A DNA stretch of 64,000 nt, taken from assembly GCA_021775755.1 (NCBI GenBank), contig JAJFHE010000039.1, positions 186,001 through 250,000 on the forward strand. Direction: 5' to 3'. Both the position numbers and the translations under genes were made by a program. Below, one piece after another: positions 54,059 through 63,477 of this stretch. Numbering within the stretch: the first letter of the stretch is position 1; every line of letters starts with the position of its first letter. Origin of the DNA: Hyphomicrobiales bacterium. GTDB taxonomy: Bacteria > Pseudomonadota > Alphaproteobacteria > Rhizobiales > JAJFHB01. A model generated the notes under the pieces. The model saw nothing but the letters and a program-made list of their open reading frames with translations, ran no database searches and had not been told where the DNA came from.

Positions 54059-54751
54059 TCAATCCTGATCCAAATCGGTGCGGATCAGAAGATGATCTTT
54101 CATAATGCCGGCGAAGCGGTCGAGCATGCGCGTCTGGAAATCCGGATCGGCGACGAACCGCTCGTGAATGAGAAGGCCACGGAAGAAGGCCCGGCAGATG
54201 CTCCACACCAACGCGGCATCGTCGGGCGCTTCGCTGGATCCGCGGTAGCACTGCATGATCGAGGCGGCGCTTTGCGTGTCCCAATCATGGAGCCGTTCGG
54301 CGAGGACCCCGTGCAGCTCCTGATCGGTGCGGCAGGCGGTGAGGATTTCGATAAAGGCGCGGCCTTCGCGGGTGTTGGCGACATTGTTCCAGGTGTCGCG
54401 AAGCAGGAGCTCGGTGGGCTTTGGCGGTTTGGCCCGGCCATCCTTGCCGGTCCCGGCGATCGGTGTGAGCGCGGCTTCGAGCAGACGCATGGCGGTTTCC
54501 GCGACAAGATCCTGTTTGGTCGGAAAGTGATGGGTCAGCGCACCGCGCGAAACATCGGCACGTTCTTGTATGCGGTTGATGGATGTCTCCGCATAACCCG
54601 CCTCGTCGAGGCAATCGACGACCGCACTGCAAATCCGTGCCCTGGTGGCTTCGGCCTTGATATCTTTCTTCGACACTTTCAAGGTCGGGCTGGCGGTTGG
54701 CGTTTGGGACATTTTCCGGGACGGTTCAAAAGTGTTCGCTCTGGAGGCCAT
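54059..54751 (-). CDS. TetR-family regulator next to the Atu-type operon
   Basis: A 230-residue TetR protein. The DNA-binding domain is at about 35-85 (CLDEAGYAETSINRIQERADVSRGALTHHFPTK); the first about 30 residues are a variable tail. An alternative ATG at 54712 (MSQTPTAS) would shorten the tail; neither has a strong ribosome site. It is divergent from the AtuA-type operon, and the gap holds a perfect 14-bp palindrome, so it likely represses that operon, as AtuR does in Pseudomonas. Confidence 0.9.
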   Translation of the reverse strand: MASRANTFEPSRKMSQTPTASPTLKVSKKDIKAEATRARICSAVVDCLDEAGYAETSINRIQERADVSRGALTHHFPTKQDLVAETAMRLLEAALTPIAGTGKDGRAKPPKPTELLLRDTWNNVANTREGRAFIEILTACRTDQELHGVLAERLHDWDTQSAASIMQCYRGSSEAPDDAALVWSICRAFFRGLLIHERFVADPDFQTRMLDRFAGIMKDHLLIRTDLDQD

Positions 54752-54801
54752 TGAGATGAACCGACATTAACGCTTGACCCGCCGAGGTTCAACAGTTAGA
54801 A

Positions 54802-54815
54802 ACCGAACGTTCGGT
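54802..54815. promoter_or_regulatory. TetR/AtuR-type operator palindrome
   Basis: ACCGAACGTTCGGT is a perfect 14-bp palindrome in the promoter region between the TetR gene (start 54751) and the AtuA gene (start 54841). The form is typical of TetR operators. It lies 25 bases before the AtuA ATG, so bound repressor would block initiation or elongation. Confidence 0.78.
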
Positions 54816-54840
54816 CTGTTATGTGAGGTCGCAAGAATAT

Positions 54841-56637
54841 ATGACCCGGGAAACAATCAATATCGGCGGTGCCAGCGGGTTCTGGGGCGAGGCGTCTCAT
54901 GCCACCGGTCAACTGTTGACCCACCCGGATCTGGACTTCCTGATCTTCGACTATCTTGCAGAGATCACCATGTCGATCATGGCGCGGGCGCGAATGAAAG
55001 ACCCGGCTCGCGGCTATGCGGTCGATTTCGTGTCCGACGTTATGACCTCGAACATTGCGGCCATCGCGGAGCGCGGTGTGCGGGTTCTCTCAAATGCCGG
55101 GGGCGTAAATCCGCAAGCCTGTGCCGATGCGTTGCGCGATGTGGTCGAAGCGGCGGGTGTGTCGCTGAAGATTGCTGTCGTGACGGGCGACGATCTGCTG
55201 GCGCGTGCTGGCGACTTTGCCGATGCGCAGGAGATGTTCGACGGAGGCGCGTTTCCCGATGCCGGCAAGATTGCCTCCATCAACGCCTATCTGGGGGCTT
55301 TCCCGATTGCGGCGGCGCTGGAGGCAGGTGCCGATATCGTCATCACGGGCCGCTGTGCGGATAGCGCCCTTGCCCTTGCCGCGTGCATCCACAGCTTCGG
55401 CTGGCGCGCGGACGATGTGGACAGGCTGGCCGCGGGCTCGCTCGCAGGACATCTCCTCGAATGCGGCCCGCAGTCGACCGGCGGCAATTTCACGGATTGG
55501 CGCGAGGCTGGAAACATTGCGGATATCGGCTATCCGATTGCCGAAGTTTCAGCCGATGGTGTCATGGAGCTGACGAAGCCCGAAGGCACCTCAGGTACGG
55601 TCACACGTGCTTCCGTCGGTGAACAGATGCTCTACGAGATCGGCGATCCGGGCGCCTACGTCCTGCCCGACGTCGTCTGCGATTTTACCGGCGTGCGACT
55701 TGAACCATCGGGTGAGAGCCGTGTTCGTATCAGCGATGCGAAGGGTCGCCCGCCAACCGGCTTCTACAAGGTTTCATCCACATTTATGGACGGCTTTCGA
55801 GCTGGAAATCTGTTTTATTTCAATGGTGTAGGAGCGCGCAATAAAGCTCGGGCGTTTGTTGAGGCAGGGCTTGAGCGGGCGCGGCGAAAACTGTCTCAAA
55901 GCGGTGCGCCGGATTACCGGGAAACCTCGATCCAGACCTTCGGCGGTCGTCCGGGGGAGAGCGACTATGAAGAAATTACCGTCAAGGCCGCGGTGCGTCA
56001 TGACGATGCCCGCGCCGTGGGGTTGTTCCTGAAGGAACTGATCGGCGGGGCGCTTGCGACGCCTCCGGGGCTGCATTTCTTCACCGCTGCCGGACGGCCC
56101 AAGCCATCGCCGGTCGTCAGGTTGTTCTCGTTTCTGGTGGCGTCTGACAAGGTGCCGGTTGCGGTGGCGCTGGATGGCACGGATCTTGGATACGTACCGC
56201 CGGAGATCCCGGTTGAGGACGGGGAGTGTTATGGAGCGGGCGTGCCGGATGCACCGGATGCACCGGATGCCGATGGCGAAGCGCTGGTAACGTGCCGCCT
56301 GGAAGACCTCGCCTGGGCCCGGTCCGGAGACAAGGGCGATGCCGCCAACATCGGCGTTATCGCCAGGCGGCCGGAGTTGATGGCGTGGATCTGGCGGGCG
56401 CTCGACGAGAAGACGCTTGCGGCAACCTTTCAGCCATGGCTCAAAGGGAAGGTTGAGAGGTTCTACCTGCCGGGTACCCATGCCATGAACATCCTTATGC
56501 ACGGCGCTCTGGGCGGCGGCGGGATCGCCAGCCTGCTCAATGACCCGCAGGGCAAAAGCTATGCGCAGGTGTTGTTGTCGGTGCCGGTCGATGTGCCGGA
56601 ACGGCTGGTTGAAGCAAGCCAGGGAGATGCAGTCTGA
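54841..56637 (+). CDS. atuA: AtuA-family acyclic terpene/branched acid utilisation protein
   Basis: A 598-residue AtuA (DUF1446) protein. The main domain runs to about 450 (INIGGASGFWGEASHA, ADIVITGRCADSALALAA, SLAGHLLECGPQSTGG) and the C-terminal AtuA-like ferredoxin-fold domain from about 490 to the end (DLAWARSGDKGDAANIGVIA). In Pseudomonas, AtuA is needed for citronellol breakdown but its biochemical activity is not known. The ATG at 54841 is preferred because GAGG lies about 12 bases upstream; a GTG at 54823 would add six residues. Near 56243 a short in-frame repeat (PDAPDAPDAD) sits between the domains. First gene of the operon. Confidence 0.93.
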   Translation: MTRETINIGGASGFWGEASHATGQLLTHPDLDFLIFDYLAEITMSIMARARMKDPARGYAVDFVSDVMTSNIAAIAERGVRVLSNAGGVNPQACADALRDVVEAAGVSLKIAVVTGDDLLARAGDFADAQEMFDGGAFPDAGKIASINAYLGAFPIAAALEAGADIVITGRCADSALALAACIHSFGWRADDVDRLAAGSLAGHLLECGPQSTGGNFTDWREAGNIADIGYPIAEVSADGVMELTKPEGTSGTVTRASVGEQMLYEIGDPGAYVLPDVVCDFTGVRLEPSGESRVRISDAKGRPPTGFYKVSSTFMDGFRAGNLFYFNGVGARNKARAFVEAGLERARRKLSQSGAPDYRETSIQTFGGRPGESDYEEITVKAAVRHDDARAVGLFLKELIGGALATPPGLHFFTAAGRPKPSPVVRLFSFLVASDKVPVAVALDGTDLGYVPPEIPVEDGECYGAGVPDAPDAPDADGEALVTCRLEDLAWARSGDKGDAANIGVIARRPELMAWIWRALDEKTLAATFQPWLKGKVERFYLPGTHAMNILMHGALGGGGIASLLNDPQGKSYAQVLLSVPVDVPERLVEASQGDAV

Positions 56638-58256
56638 TGGAATTTGCCAGCCAGATTGACCAAACCTCTGAGTCCTTTGCGACGAACCGCACGGACATGC
56701 TCGCACTGATCGAGCGGTTGCGGGAGTTGGAAACCCGTGCGGCGACCCTATCTGAAAAACGCCGGCCGCGGTTTGAAGAGCGCGGACAGATTACGCCGCG
56801 CGAGCGGTTGGCTCGGTTGCTGGATCCGGGCATGCCCTTCGTTCAGCTGCATACCGTGGCCGGATACCTGCTCGACAAACCAGACCCTGAGGCAACGGTT
56901 CCGGGCGCATCGATCATCTGCGGCATCGGCTTTGTCGCCGGAGCGCGATCGATGATCTGGGTCGACGACAGCGGCGTCAAGGCGGGGGCAATTTCGGAGA
57001 TGACGCTGCCCGCGATCCTCAGCATTCAGGAGCTTGCACTGCGCCACAAGCTGCCGCTCATACACCTGGTGGAAAGCGCCGGCGCAAACCTCATGGACTA
57101 TCAGGTGGAGTTCTGGTCTAGAGCCGGTGCGATTTTCTACAATCTCGCGCGTCTCAGCTCGGCGGGTGTGCCGACCGTGGTTGTTCTGCATGGACCATCT
57201 ACCGCCGGCGGCGCCTACATGCCCGGTATGTCGGACTATGTCGTCGGCGTGAAGAACAATGGCATGGCAGCACTCGGCGGTGCGGCTCTGGTGCATGCGG
57301 CAACCGGCGAGGAAGCCGATGATCGCGAACTGGGCGGGTCCGAGATGCACGCCACCACATCCGGGCTTGTTGAATATCTCGCCGAAGACGACGCGCATGG
57401 CGTGGAGCTGGCGCGCCAGGTGCTCGACCACCTTAACTGGAACCGGCGGCTGCGGGCGGAGCCGGCGCGTGAATTTGCCGAGCCGCTATTCGACGTGGAC
57501 GAACTGGCGGGCGTCGTGCCCACGGACTACCGCATACCCTATGAAGTCAGAGAGATCGTTGCCCGCGTTGTCGACGGATCGCAGTTCTCCGAGTTCAAGC
57601 CGCGATATGGCATCTCCACCGTTTGCCTGCAGGCAAGCATCAACGGCATCTCCTGCGGCCTTATCGGCAATAACGGCCCGATCGATCCTCAAGGGGCGAC
57701 CAAGGCAGCTCAGTTCATTCAGCTGTGCGATCAGGCGGATGTGCCGTTGATATTCTTCAACAACACGACCGGCTACATGGTCGGCACTGAATATGAGCAT
57801 GCCGGGATGATCAAGCATGGCGCGAAGATGATCCAGGCGGTGTCGAACACGCGCGTGCCGCGCATCACGCTCTATATCGGCGCGAGCTTCGGGGCCGGAA
57901 ACTACGGCATGAGCGGATTTGCCTACAAGCCTGACTTTCTATTCTCCTGGCCCAACGCGACGACGGGTGTGATGGGCGGCGAACAGGCGGCAAAAACCAT
58001 GTCGATGGTCGCCCGCGGTTCTGCCGCACGCAAAGGGGTCGAGGCCGATGAGGAGGCGCTTGCCGCCCAACACAGCAGGATCGCGGAGCATTTCGACCGC
58101 CAGTCCGACGCGTTCTACACGTCCGGGCGCTGTCTCGACCACGGCGTCATAGACCCGCGCGACACGCGCAAGGTGCTGGGCTTTTGTCTGGAAACCTGTC
58201 TGGAGGCCAGAAATCGCGAACTTCAGCCGAACACGTTCGGCGTGGCGCGGATGTAG
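56637..58256 (+). CDS. Acyl-CoA carboxylase carboxyltransferase subunit (AtuC/LiuB-like)
   Basis: A 539-residue beta subunit of a biotin-dependent acyl-CoA carboxylase, transferring CO2 from biotin to an acyl-CoA. The N-terminal crotonase fold (about 30-290) has TPRERLARLLDPG and GPSTAGGAYMPGMSD; the C-terminal fold has NNTTGYMVGTEYEHAGMIKH and GASFGAGNYGMSG, as in methylcrotonyl- and geranoyl-CoA carboxylases. The FGAGNYGM motif carries glycine; I cannot decide between geranoyl-CoA and 3-methylcrotonyl-CoA by eye. The ATG overlaps the AtuA stop (TGATG). Confidence 0.93.
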   Translation: MEFASQIDQTSESFATNRTDMLALIERLRELETRAATLSEKRRPRFEERGQITPRERLARLLDPGMPFVQLHTVAGYLLDKPDPEATVPGASIICGIGFVAGARSMIWVDDSGVKAGAISEMTLPAILSIQELALRHKLPLIHLVESAGANLMDYQVEFWSRAGAIFYNLARLSSAGVPTVVVLHGPSTAGGAYMPGMSDYVVGVKNNGMAALGGAALVHAATGEEADDRELGGSEMHATTSGLVEYLAEDDAHGVELARQVLDHLNWNRRLRAEPAREFAEPLFDVDELAGVVPTDYRIPYEVREIVARVVDGSQFSEFKPRYGISTVCLQASINGISCGLIGNNGPIDPQGATKAAQFIQLCDQADVPLIFFNNTTGYMVGTEYEHAGMIKHGAKMIQAVSNTRVPRITLYIGASFGAGNYGMSGFAYKPDFLFSWPNATTGVMGGEQAAKTMSMVARGSAARKGVEADEEALAAQHSRIAEHFDRQSDAFYTSGRCLDHGVIDPRDTRKVLGFCLETCLEARNRELQPNTFGVARM

Positions 58257-58265
58257 GGGGAAACA

Positions 58266-59072
58266 ATGTTCGACCTTCCTGAATGCGCATCCCTCGATCT
58301 CGAACTGGACGCTGGATGGCTGACGGTCTGGTTCAACCAGCCGGAGAAACGAAATCCGCTGACGAATGAACGCATCGATGACCTGATACGCCTCTGCGAA
58401 GGGCTCAACGGCGCACGGGATGTGCGCGGCGTGACCTTCAGGGGCCGCGGCGGGGTATTCTGTGCGGGCGGCGACCTCAAAACCTTCAAGACCGTCTTTC
58501 AAGGCGGCGGCACGCCCGCCGATGTCATGGAAACGAGCATCAAGGCGGCGCGCATGATGGATGCGGTGAACGCACTTCCGCAGGTGACGGTGATGGCCGT
58601 AGAGGGGGCCGCGATGGCGGGCGGCTTCGGTCTTGTCTGCTGCGGCGATGTTGTGGTCGCGGATGCGAACGCGAGATTTTCGCTGACCGAAACCATGATC
58701 GGCCTGGCACCAGCGCAGATATGTCCCTTCGTGCTGCAACGGCTGGGCGCCCGCGAAGGCCGGCGGCTGATGCTGCTCGCCTCAAGCCTAAAGGGAGAAG
58801 AGGCCCGCAACGCCGGTCTTGTCGACACTCTGGTTGAGGGAACGGAGGAGCTCGACGCAGCACTGGCCGGTGTCGGCAAACAGGTGCGACGCTGCGCGCC
58901 CGGCGCGGTGGCTGAAACCAAGCGGTTGATCCTGACACTGCCGCAGCTGTTGCGCGATGAGCAATTGCGCGTCGCCGCGGAAAGCTTCGCCGAGCGGATC
59001 ATGTGCGAGGAGGGCCGCGAAGGCATTGCCAGTTTCTTTGAAAAACGCACGCCTCAGTGGGCGGATGGCTGA
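58266..59072 (+). CDS. Enoyl-CoA hydratase/isomerase (AtuE/LiuC-like)
   Basis: A 268-residue crotonase. Oxyanion-hole sequences are visible: FRGRGGVFCAGGDLKTF (about 59) and AVEGAAMAGGFGLVCCGDVV (about 116). The second catalytic glutamate region reads TETMIGLAPAQICPFV (about 143). In atu or liu operons this step hydrates the glutaconyl-CoA made by the carboxylase. Located 9 bases after the carboxyltransferase and 3 bases before the biotin carboxylase. Confidence 0.92.
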   Translation: MFDLPECASLDLELDAGWLTVWFNQPEKRNPLTNERIDDLIRLCEGLNGARDVRGVTFRGRGGVFCAGGDLKTFKTVFQGGGTPADVMETSIKAARMMDAVNALPQVTVMAVEGAAMAGGFGLVCCGDVVVADANARFSLTETMIGLAPAQICPFVLQRLGAREGRRLMLLASSLKGEEARNAGLVDTLVEGTEELDAALAGVGKQVRRCAPGAVAETKRLILTLPQLLRDEQLRVAAESFAERIMCEEGREGIASFFEKRTPQWADG

Positions 59073-59075
59073 ACA

Positions 59076-61058
59076 ATGAGCATCACGTCAATTCTCATCG
59101 CCAACCGTGGCGAAATCGCCTGCCGGATCATCGCAACCGTGCAGCGTCTGGGCCTGCGCGCAATTGCGGTTTACTCCGATGCCGACCACGATGCGCCGCA
59201 TGTGGCGAGGGCGGATGACGCATTTCTGATCGGGTCTGGCCCCGCCGCCGAGAGCTATCTTGATAGCAACAGGATTCTGGCCGCCGCGCGAGCTGCCGGT
59301 GCCGACGCGGTCCATCCGGGGTACGGATTTTTGTCGGAGAACGCGGACTTCGCCGAGGCAGTGCAGGGTGCCGGCTTGACCTTTATCGGGCCCGATGCGA
59401 GCGCCATCCGGTCCATGGGGAACAAGGCAGAGGCGAAACGCGCGATGATTGCCGCGGGCGTGCCATGCGTTCCAGGATACGAGGGTGGCAATCAGGGCGA
59501 TGGTGCTTTTGCCGCTGCGGCTGCGGACATCGGCTATCCGGTGATGATCAAGGCGGCGGCGGGCGGCGGCGGACGCGGCATGCGCCTGGTCACGCAGGAG
59601 GGCGACCTCGATGCGGGCTTGTCTCTTGCGCGCTCGGAGGCGCTTAACGCCTTCGGGTCCGATGAGCTTATCTTGGAAAAAGCAATCGCCAGACCTCGCC
59701 ATGTCGAGATTCAGGTCTTTGCGGATGCGCATGGTAGCTGCATTCATCTCGGTGAACGCGATTGTTCCGTGCAGCGCCGCCACCAAAAGGTGATCGAGGA
59801 AGCGCCATGCCCGGTCATGACGCCGGAACTGCGTGAGCGTATGGGGGCGGCGGCCGTTGCGGCGGCAAATGCAGTCGACTATCGCGGTGCGGGCACGGTG
59901 GAGTTTTTGCTCGATGAGGCGGGCGCGTTCTATTTTCTGGAAATGAATACGCGGCTGCAGGTCGAGCATCCGGTAACGGAGATGATCACCGGCCTCGATC
60001 TGGTCGCGATGCAGATCGCCGTGGCGTGCGGCGAACCGCTTTCTCGTGCACAGGAGGATGTGACCTTGACCGGCCATGCCATTGAGGCACGGCTTTATGC
60101 GGAAGATCCGGCCAACGGGTATCTGCCGGCCACCGGCCGGATCGAACTGTGGGAGCCACCTCGCGGCGAGGGCGTGAGAACCGATGCCGGAATTGCCGGG
60201 GGACAGGAAATTTCAGCGTTCTACGATCCGATGCTGGCCAAGGTCATCGCCTGGGGAGAAACGCGCGAACTGGCGCGGGTACGGCTGATAAAGGCGCTTG
60301 CGGAAACTGTGCTGATCGGCCCTGAAACAAACATTGCCTTTCTGGCCAACGCGCTCGCGCAAGATGCCTTTGCGGCCGGCGAGGCGACGACGGCGTTCCT
60401 GGAAGAAACTTATCCCGACGGTGTTGGGCGTATTGTTCCAGATGCCGGTGAAGTCGCGCTCGCGGCAGCTGTTCTTCTGAAATCACGCCAGGAGAGGGCG
60501 TTCCGCTCGGCCGGCTACCTGTCCGGCAATCAGCTTGGCTGGTCGTCGTCGGCAGTGCTGCCGGTGCCTCTCGATCTCGTATCGGGTGACAAGGCCTGGC
60601 AGGTCAGCGCCCTGTGCCGGGGGACGGTCTGGGATGTGGGCGTGGACGGGGAAAGCGTGAGCGTCGAGATCGCCTGCACGGAGGGAACCGGAAACCGGGC
60701 CCGCGTCGGGGACCGCCGTCTTATCTTTTCGGCCAGCATTCGCGATGACGGAAGCCTCGGGCTTGCGGTCGGTGAGCGGTGTTACGATTTCAGGTGCCGA
60801 GCAGCGGGAGTTGCGGAAGAGGCGGGCTCAAGCGGACGTGTGGTTGCGCCGATGCCCGGGTCCGTGATCGACATCGTCGTATCGGAGGGCCAGAAGGTCG
60901 CGAAAGGAGATCCGCTTGCCGTACTTGAAGCGATGAAAATGCAGCATCAGATCACGGCGCCCGTGGATGGAGTTGTGGTGCACATCGCGGTCGCGGCGGG
61001 AACCCAGCTTGGATCGGGAGATTTGATGATCGAGGTGGATGAGCGGGCGGCTGAGTGA
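59076..61058 (+). CDS. Acyl-CoA carboxylase biotin carboxylase/carrier subunit (AtuF/LiuD-like)
   Basis: A 660-residue alpha subunit. Residues 1-450 are biotin carboxylase: IANRGEIACRI, the glycine loop MIKAAAGGGGRGMRLV (about 152), ERDCSVQRRHQKVIEEAP and FLEMNTRLQVEHPVTE. A short BT-like region follows, and the C-terminus is the biotinyl domain with the biotin lysine in LEAMKMQHQ (K621). It pairs with the carboxyltransferase gene two genes upstream. The order CT, hydratase, BC matches Atu and Liu operons. Confidence 0.94.
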   Translation: MSITSILIANRGEIACRIIATVQRLGLRAIAVYSDADHDAPHVARADDAFLIGSGPAAESYLDSNRILAAARAAGADAVHPGYGFLSENADFAEAVQGAGLTFIGPDASAIRSMGNKAEAKRAMIAAGVPCVPGYEGGNQGDGAFAAAAADIGYPVMIKAAAGGGGRGMRLVTQEGDLDAGLSLARSEALNAFGSDELILEKAIARPRHVEIQVFADAHGSCIHLGERDCSVQRRHQKVIEEAPCPVMTPELRERMGAAAVAAANAVDYRGAGTVEFLLDEAGAFYFLEMNTRLQVEHPVTEMITGLDLVAMQIAVACGEPLSRAQEDVTLTGHAIEARLYAEDPANGYLPATGRIELWEPPRGEGVRTDAGIAGGQEISAFYDPMLAKVIAWGETRELARVRLIKALAETVLIGPETNIAFLANALAQDAFAAGEATTAFLEETYPDGVGRIVPDAGEVALAAAVLLKSRQERAFRSAGYLSGNQLGWSSSAVLPVPLDLVSGDKAWQVSALCRGTVWDVGVDGESVSVEIACTEGTGNRARVGDRRLIFSASIRDDGSLGLAVGERCYDFRCRAAGVAEEAGSSGRVVAPMPGSVIDIVVSEGQKVAKGDPLAVLEAMKMQHQITAPVDGVVVHIAVAAGTQLGSGDLMIEVDERAAE

Positions 61059-61084
61059 ACTGATTACCGGTTCGGAGGAATACC

Positions 61085-61882
61085 GTGGAACAAGCATCTG
61101 ATTTTCTTGCGGAAAGTGAAGCGCTGTCGGCGCTTCTGAAGGGGCGGATGGAGGCCGACTGGAACCGCTCCACGCAGTTCAAGAACTGGACCGTCAACGA
61201 TGTGCTGGTTCACCTCTATTTCTGGAATCGGGCAGCGGATCAGTCGCTGACCGACCCTGATCTCTTCGAACCTTTCATCGTGGAAGTTCTCGATGAGATG
61301 CAAACTTCGACCATGCGCGCTATGGAGAATGCGAGGGTCGCGGAGCGCGGAACCGACCTGCTCAACGCCTGGCAATCGCAATACCGCGTCATGGCGGAGC
61401 GTTGGTCACGGCTCGACCCGAAGACCAGAGTGAAATGGGCGGGTCCCGAAATGTCTGTCCGATCTTCCATCACCGCGCGGCAAATGGAAACCTGGGCACA
61501 CGGACAGGCCGTTTATGATGCGTTCGGCATCGAGCGCGAGCCCGAGGACCGCATCCGCAACATTGTCGTTCTGGGCGTGAACACTTTCGGCTGGTCTTTC
61601 AAGGTACACGGATTTGATGTTCCGGAAGCGCTGCCGCAGGTGCAACTGACGGCGCCGTCCGGTGCTGTTTGGGAGTTCGGAGAAAGCGGCAATCCGAACC
61701 GTATCGAGGGTTCAGCACTTGAGTTTGCCCAGGTGGTTGCGCAGACGCGGAACATCGCGGATACCGGCTTATGGGTCGATGGTCCCGTTGCCGCCAAATG
61801 GATGGAGAGCGCGCAGTGTTTTGCCGGGCCGCCCGAAACACCGCCACAACCGGGCAGCCGCCAGGTCGAAAAGTGCACATGA
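61085..61882 (+). CDS. DinB-like metal-binding protein of the TIGR03084 type
   Basis: A 265-residue protein of the DinB / mycothiol-dependent maleylpyruvate isomerase fold, of the group often seen beside AtuA genes. Candidate metal histidines are H43 (WTVNDVLVHLYFWNRA) and H139 (METWAHGQAVYD), with helices between. The C-terminal about 100 residues form the additional domain (FGWSFKVHGFDVP, WVDGPVAAKWM). Its activity is not known; alphaproteobacteria do not normally make mycothiol, so any thiol partner would be different. It ends the operon, 26 bases after the biotin carboxylase. Confidence 0.82.
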   Translation: MEQASDFLAESEALSALLKGRMEADWNRSTQFKNWTVNDVLVHLYFWNRAADQSLTDPDLFEPFIVEVLDEMQTSTMRAMENARVAERGTDLLNAWQSQYRVMAERWSRLDPKTRVKWAGPEMSVRSSITARQMETWAHGQAVYDAFGIEREPEDRIRNIVVLGVNTFGWSFKVHGFDVPEALPQVQLTAPSGAVWEFGESGNPNRIEGSALEFAQVVAQTRNIADTGLWVDGPVAAKWMESAQCFAGPPETPPQPGSRQVEKCT

Positions 61883-62047
61883 CAGGATATCCGGCGTCAT
61901 GCCGGCCTTGTGTCAAATTAACCACTCTTCGCATATTTCACACGCTCGTGAGTGAAGGTTGTTCGAATGCCCATGAATCGCCTTGCGTGGGCGATGTCCT
62001 TCAAGTTTACTAAGAAAAACAATCGTTAGTGGTTAGCAGGGACGAGT

Positions 62048-63427
62048 ATGAGGGCGATTTACGCGGGGGTCATATGCGCGGCCGGGATTTTTCTCGCCGC
62101 GCAATCTGCTGTCGCAATGTCACTGCGCGAGGCGGTGCACCATACGGTACACACGAACCCCGAAATCGGCGCGGCCCGTGCCGACCGGCGCGCCAACGCC
62201 TATTCGCTCCTGCAGTCGCAAGGCCGGCTGGCTCCTGAAATTGATGTTGCCGCTGACGTCGGCGCTCAGCGTGTCGACCGCCCGAACGGACTTGCAGCCA
62301 ACTTGAACCGTGTGTGGCGCAACCGGCGCCAGGCGGCGGTTACCGTGCGCCAGATCCTGTTCGATGGCTGGGAGCGCGCCAACGACATCTACCGTGCGGC
62401 GGCACGACTCGATGCCTCGGCGTTGCGCGTGATGGAAACCTCGCAGCTCATCGCCCTGTCGGCGGTTGAAGCCTATATCGATGTTCGCCGGCATCTGGAA
62501 CTGCTCGGCATTGCGCGCACCAATCTGACGCGTCACGAAGAGATATTGCGGATCGTGCGAGCGCGCGAAGAGGGCGGCAAGGCACCGGCGAGCGAGGTCG
62601 ACCAGACAATTGAACGCGTTGCCGCCGCGCAAACCGCGGTTGCTGAAGTGCAGCAGGCGTGGCTCGAGGCGGTGGCGAAGTTCCATCGCGTGGTGGCGCT
62701 TGAGCCGGGTAACCTCGAACGCGTCGGCCTGCCGAGCCAGCTGCCGCGTTCCGTGCAGGCAGCGATCGATGCGGCGCGGCAGAACAATCCGGGCATTCAG
62801 GCTGCGGACGCGGACATCGATGCGGCGGCCTATGAGCGGGCGCAGTCGGAAAGCGGCTACTTGCCGGAAGTGTCGTTGCAGGGGACTGCGACTTTCGGTT
62901 CGGATATCGGCGGCACGCCAGGACGCAGCAACGATCTGACTGGTCAGGTCGTGCTGTCGTGGAACCTCTTCAACGGCTTCCGGACGACCAACCGCTACCG
63001 CGAACTGGCGGAACGGGAAAACCAGTCGCGTCTGTTGCGCGAGGCGCGCACCAGAGAAGTGTCGGAAGGGGTTGAAAGAGCCTGGGCGGTGTTTACCATC
63101 GGCCGCGAGCGTGTTGTGCTGTTTGAGCAGCAGGTCGCCGAGAACGTCAAGGTGGTGGAAGCCTACAAACAGGAATACGAGCTCTCGAAGCGAAGCCTGC
63201 TCGATCTCCTCGATTCGGAACGGGCATTGTTCAACAGCAGGTTTCAGCTGATCAGCATCCGCGCGGTGCGCACGTTTTCCGCCTATCAGCTGCTCGCCAG
63301 CATGGGCGAAATTCTGCGCGCCCTGAACGTCGACGCGCCACGGGAAACCGTTGCCGATCACCGCCGCCAGAGCCAGGAGCCGCTGGGAATTTTCAATATC
63401 CAGATCGAGCCGCTGCGGCAGGACTAG
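62048..63427 (+). CDS. TolC-family outer membrane channel of a type I secretion system
   Basis: A 459-residue outer membrane efflux protein. The signal peptide ends near residue 23 (QSAVAMSLREAV). Two OEP repeats follow, with the typical starts SLREAVHHTVHTNPEIGAAR and PRSVQAAIDAARQNNPGIQAADADIDAA, each leading to coiled-coil helices. The next gene is an ABC exporter of the LapB type, so this is probably the LapE-like channel for secretion of a large adhesin or RTX protein. It has an AGGGACGAG site just upstream. Confidence 0.9.
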   Translation: MRAIYAGVICAAGIFLAAQSAVAMSLREAVHHTVHTNPEIGAARADRRANAYSLLQSQGRLAPEIDVAADVGAQRVDRPNGLAANLNRVWRNRRQAAVTVRQILFDGWERANDIYRAAARLDASALRVMETSQLIALSAVEAYIDVRRHLELLGIARTNLTRHEEILRIVRAREEGGKAPASEVDQTIERVAAAQTAVAEVQQAWLEAVAKFHRVVALEPGNLERVGLPSQLPRSVQAAIDAARQNNPGIQAADADIDAAAYERAQSESGYLPEVSLQGTATFGSDIGGTPGRSNDLTGQVVLSWNLFNGFRTTNRYRELAERENQSRLLREARTREVSEGVERAWAVFTIGRERVVLFEQQVAENVKVVEAYKQEYELSKRSLLDLLDSERALFNSRFQLISIRAVRTFSAYQLLASMGEILRALNVDAPRETVADHRRQSQEPLGIFNIQIEPLRQD

Positions 63428-63477
63428 AGGTCAAACCGATATAAGTGGCATAGTGGCGGGGCTGTGGAGTTAGGAAT

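Noticed and set aside
61890-61912. Hairpin CCGGC-GTCAT-GCCGG after the Atu-type operon as terminator
   Set aside because: The stem is only five bases and there is no T-run; too weak to call.
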